From NCBI GenBank assembly GCA_945903635.1, contig CAMDOT010000002.1, positions 1 through 64,000 of the forward strand: 64,000 nucleotides of DNA, in the 5' to 3' direction. The notes beneath the pieces were generated by a model, which saw only the letters and a program-made list of their open reading frames with translations, had not been told where the DNA came from and did no database searches. This document shows positions 62,440 through 64,000 of this stretch, piece by piece. Made by a program: the position numbers and the translations under genes. The first letter of the stretch is position 1. Each line of letters begins with the position of its first letter. The stretch comes from Rhizobium sp. Q54 (GTDB lineage: Bacteria > Pseudomonadota > Alphaproteobacteria > Reyranellales > Reyranellaceae).

Positions 62440-63302
62440 TGAAGCGACGCCTTGTCTTCACGATCGGCTTGGGCGCCGCGGCCGTAGCGTCCCTGCCGGC
62501 CGGGGCGCAGACGCCGCCCCGAGTCGTATCGGTCGGCAGCGCTCTCACCGAGATCGTCTATGCGTTGGGTGCCGAGGGCCAGTTGGTCGGTGTCGACACC
62601 ACCAGCCTGTACCCCGAAGCCGCAAAGGCTCTACCGCAGGTCGGCTACATGCGGGCGCTGTCGGCGGAGGGCGTACTGTCGCTGAAGCCCACACTGGTGA
62701 TCGCCACGACCGCGGCGGGGCCGGCCACAACGCTCGACCAGTTGCGCGCGACCGGTGTCGAGGTCCTCGTCCTGCCCGATCACTACGACTACGACAGCGT
62801 GATCGCCAAGATCGCCGCGGTCGGGCGCGTGACGGGCAAGGAGGCAGAGGCCGCGGCGATGATCGCACGCGGACGCGCCGACATGGTCGAACTGGCGAAG
62901 CGGCTCGCTGCGGCAACCGGCAAGCCGCGTGTGCTGTTCCTGCTGTCGATGGGCGGTGGCGCGCCGCAGGCCGCGGGCCGCGACACGGCCGCCGACGGCA
63001 TCATTCGCCTCGCCGGCGGCACCAACGCGATCGACAGCTACGCCGGCTACCGGCCGCTCACGCCCGAGGCGGTCCTCGCCTCGCGTGCCGACTTCGTACT
63101 GGTCACGCGTCAGACAGTGCAGGCCATGGGCGGCATCGAGGCCGTCCTCAACCAGCCGTCGCTGCGCCAGACACCGGCCGGGCGGGCCGGCAAGGTGCTG
63201 CAGTTCGACACGCTGCTGCTGTTGGGCTTCGGCCCACGTACACCGCAAGCGGCCCAGGAACTGGCAATGGCACTCCATCCCAATCTCGCGCGCGCACCGT
63301 GA
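62439..63302 (+). CDS. hmuT: Haem ABC transporter substrate-binding protein
   Basis: This 287-residue periplasmic haem-binding protein has a signal peptide ending near AGA-Q, then the family segments RVVSVGSALTEIVYALGAEGQLVGVD and YMRALSAEGVLSLKPTLVIATT. The haem-axial Tyr is likely in LGTRTTSLYPEA-like position. The C-terminal half shows GYRPLTPEAVLASRADFVLV. It is coupled to hmuS and hmuU by TGATG overlaps. Confidence 0.93.
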   Translation: MKRRLVFTIGLGAAAVASLPAGAQTPPRVVSVGSALTEIVYALGAEGQLVGVDTTSLYPEAAKALPQVGYMRALSAEGVLSLKPTLVIATTAAGPATTLDQLRATGVEVLVLPDHYDYDSVIAKIAAVGRVTGKEAEAAAMIARGRADMVELAKRLAAATGKPRVLFLLSMGGGAPQAAGRDTAADGIIRLAGGTNAIDSYAGYRPLTPEAVLASRADFVLVTRQTVQAMGGIEAVLNQPSLRQTPAGRAGKVLQFDTLLLLGFGPRTPQAAQELAMALHPNLARAP

Positions 63303-64000
63303 TGGCGTTGACGTCGCAGCGGACACTGCCGCTTTTTGCTCTCGCGGCGGCGGTAAGCGTGGCGAGCGCGCTCTGCATCGGCGCGTTCCCGGTCAGTTTC
63401 GACCAGCTCCTGTCGGCCGTCGGACTGTCGAGCACGCCGCTCGACGACACGACGGCCGCGGTGCTCTACGCCATCCGCGCACCGCGCGTGATTGCAGCCT
63501 TTGCTGTCGGCGCGGCGCTCGCCGCCGGAGGTGCTGCGATGCAGAGCCTGTTCCGCAATCCGCTCGCCGACCCCGGCCTGCTCGGCGTCTCGAGCGGCGC
63601 GGCACTGGCGGCGGTGTCGGTGATCGTGCTGGGCGAAAAGGTGTTCCACATCGTGCCGCCGGGCCTGCGGCCGTGGTGCCTGCCGGTGGCGGCGTTCCTC
63701 GGCGGCCTCGCGGCGACGGTCGTCGTCTATCGCATCGCCGCGCGCGAAGGCGTCACCTTGGTCGGCACGCTTCTGCTGGCCGGCATCGCCATCAATGCCG
63801 TGGCCTCGGCCGGCATCGGCATGCTGGTGTTCGTGGCAGACGAACAGCAGTTGCGCACTTTGATCTTCTGGACGATGGGCGGCTTCGGCGCCGTGACGTG
63901 GGTGGCCATCGCGCCTGCCCTCGTCGTACTAGCCATCAGCATTCCGACGCTGTTGCCCGTCGCGCATCTGCTCGACGCTCTGGCGCTGGGCGAGCGCGAG
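63302..64000 (+). CDS. hmuU: Haem ABC transporter permease, 3' truncated by the window end
   Basis: The frame runs open to the last base (233 codons). It is a FecCD/BtuC-type permease: AIRAPRVIAAFAVGAALAAGGAAMQSLFRNPLADPGLLGVSSGAALA is the family hallmark, and at least five hydrophobic helices are seen. It imports haem with hmuT and an ATPase that would lie past the end. Its ATG overlaps the hmuT stop as TGATG. Confidence 0.93.
   Translation, partial: MALTSQRTLPLFALAAAVSVASALCIGAFPVSFDQLLSAVGLSSTPLDDTTAAVLYAIRAPRVIAAFAVGAALAAGGAAMQSLFRNPLADPGLLGVSSGAALAAVSVIVLGEKVFHIVPPGLRPWCLPVAAFLGGLAATVVVYRIAAREGVTLVGTLLLAGIAINAVASAGIGMLVFVADEQQLRTLIFWTMGGFGAVTWVAIAPALVVLAISIPTLLPVAHLLDALALGERE

Overview
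The window is a high-GC, tightly packed bacterial chromosome segment with no rRNA, tRNA, CRISPR array, prophage or recognisable transposase. Several marks point to an alphaproteobacterium, probably of the Rhodospirillales, Reyranellales or Hyphomicrobiales type: the argD-argF-hslO order, a SAM-II riboswitch before metZ, an FnrN/FnrL-type oxygen sensor, Bug/TctC-type binding proteins and a hemP-led haem-uptake locus. The genus cannot be fixed from the sequence alone.

Region by region. 1-2919: argD (cut by the window edge), argF and hslO, translationally coupled. 2926-3330: an unexplained repeat element (copy A). 3348-4415: a DUF2218 gene and a YqjI-like PadR regulator, then an AT-rich perfect 55-bp tandem repeat. 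4413-10710: single metabolic genes (dgoK, a Cys/Met-metabolism PLP enzyme, argE, folE, apaG, a thioesterase divergent from a MarR regulator, tenA). 10717-12113: metZ with SAM-II riboswitch, terminator and promoter. 12119-25389: mixed catabolic and housekeeping genes, including a ThDP enzyme, two Bug receptors, a glycine-rich RNA-binding protein, a LysE exporter, an OpgC acyltransferase with a GDSL esterase, and a CaiB-type CoA-transferase. 25442-27472: an oxygen-responsive unit with a perfect FNR box, an unknown 125-residue protein, an FnrN-like regulator and a double-UspA protein. 27493-27957: repeat element copy B. 27976-32262: a His-tailed EamA transporter, a sterol-desaturase-family protein, a class III cyclase and a CDF transporter. 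32346-34641: a head-to-head senB/senA selenoneine pair. 34697-47552: a copper-resistance island (CusB/CusA RND pump, CusF, cupredoxin, multicopper oxidase, TolC-type lipoprotein, CsoR and CopA) with several small unknown secreted proteins. 47637-56509: TerC, an oxygenase, an NMT1/SsuA-like ABC importer, purC and kup. 56731-64000: iron/haem locus with hemP, TonB receptor, tonB, hmuS, hmuT and hmuU (cut by the window end), divergent from three little-known genes.

The clearest candidate for something undescribed is the pair of diverged ~400-465-bp elements at 2926-3330 and 27493-27957. Both lie between convergent gene pairs. They share order and orientation and keep two hairpins. Both also keep the same minus-strand sigma70-like promoter (TTGCA[A/G], 18 bp, TATATT). 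They look like a small dispersed RNA or mobile element rather than protein-coding DNA. Other points of interest are the overlapping start codons of senA and senB, the 29-bp csoR/copA divergent gap that holds a palindromic operator, and the control of tenA together with metZ by SAM-II.
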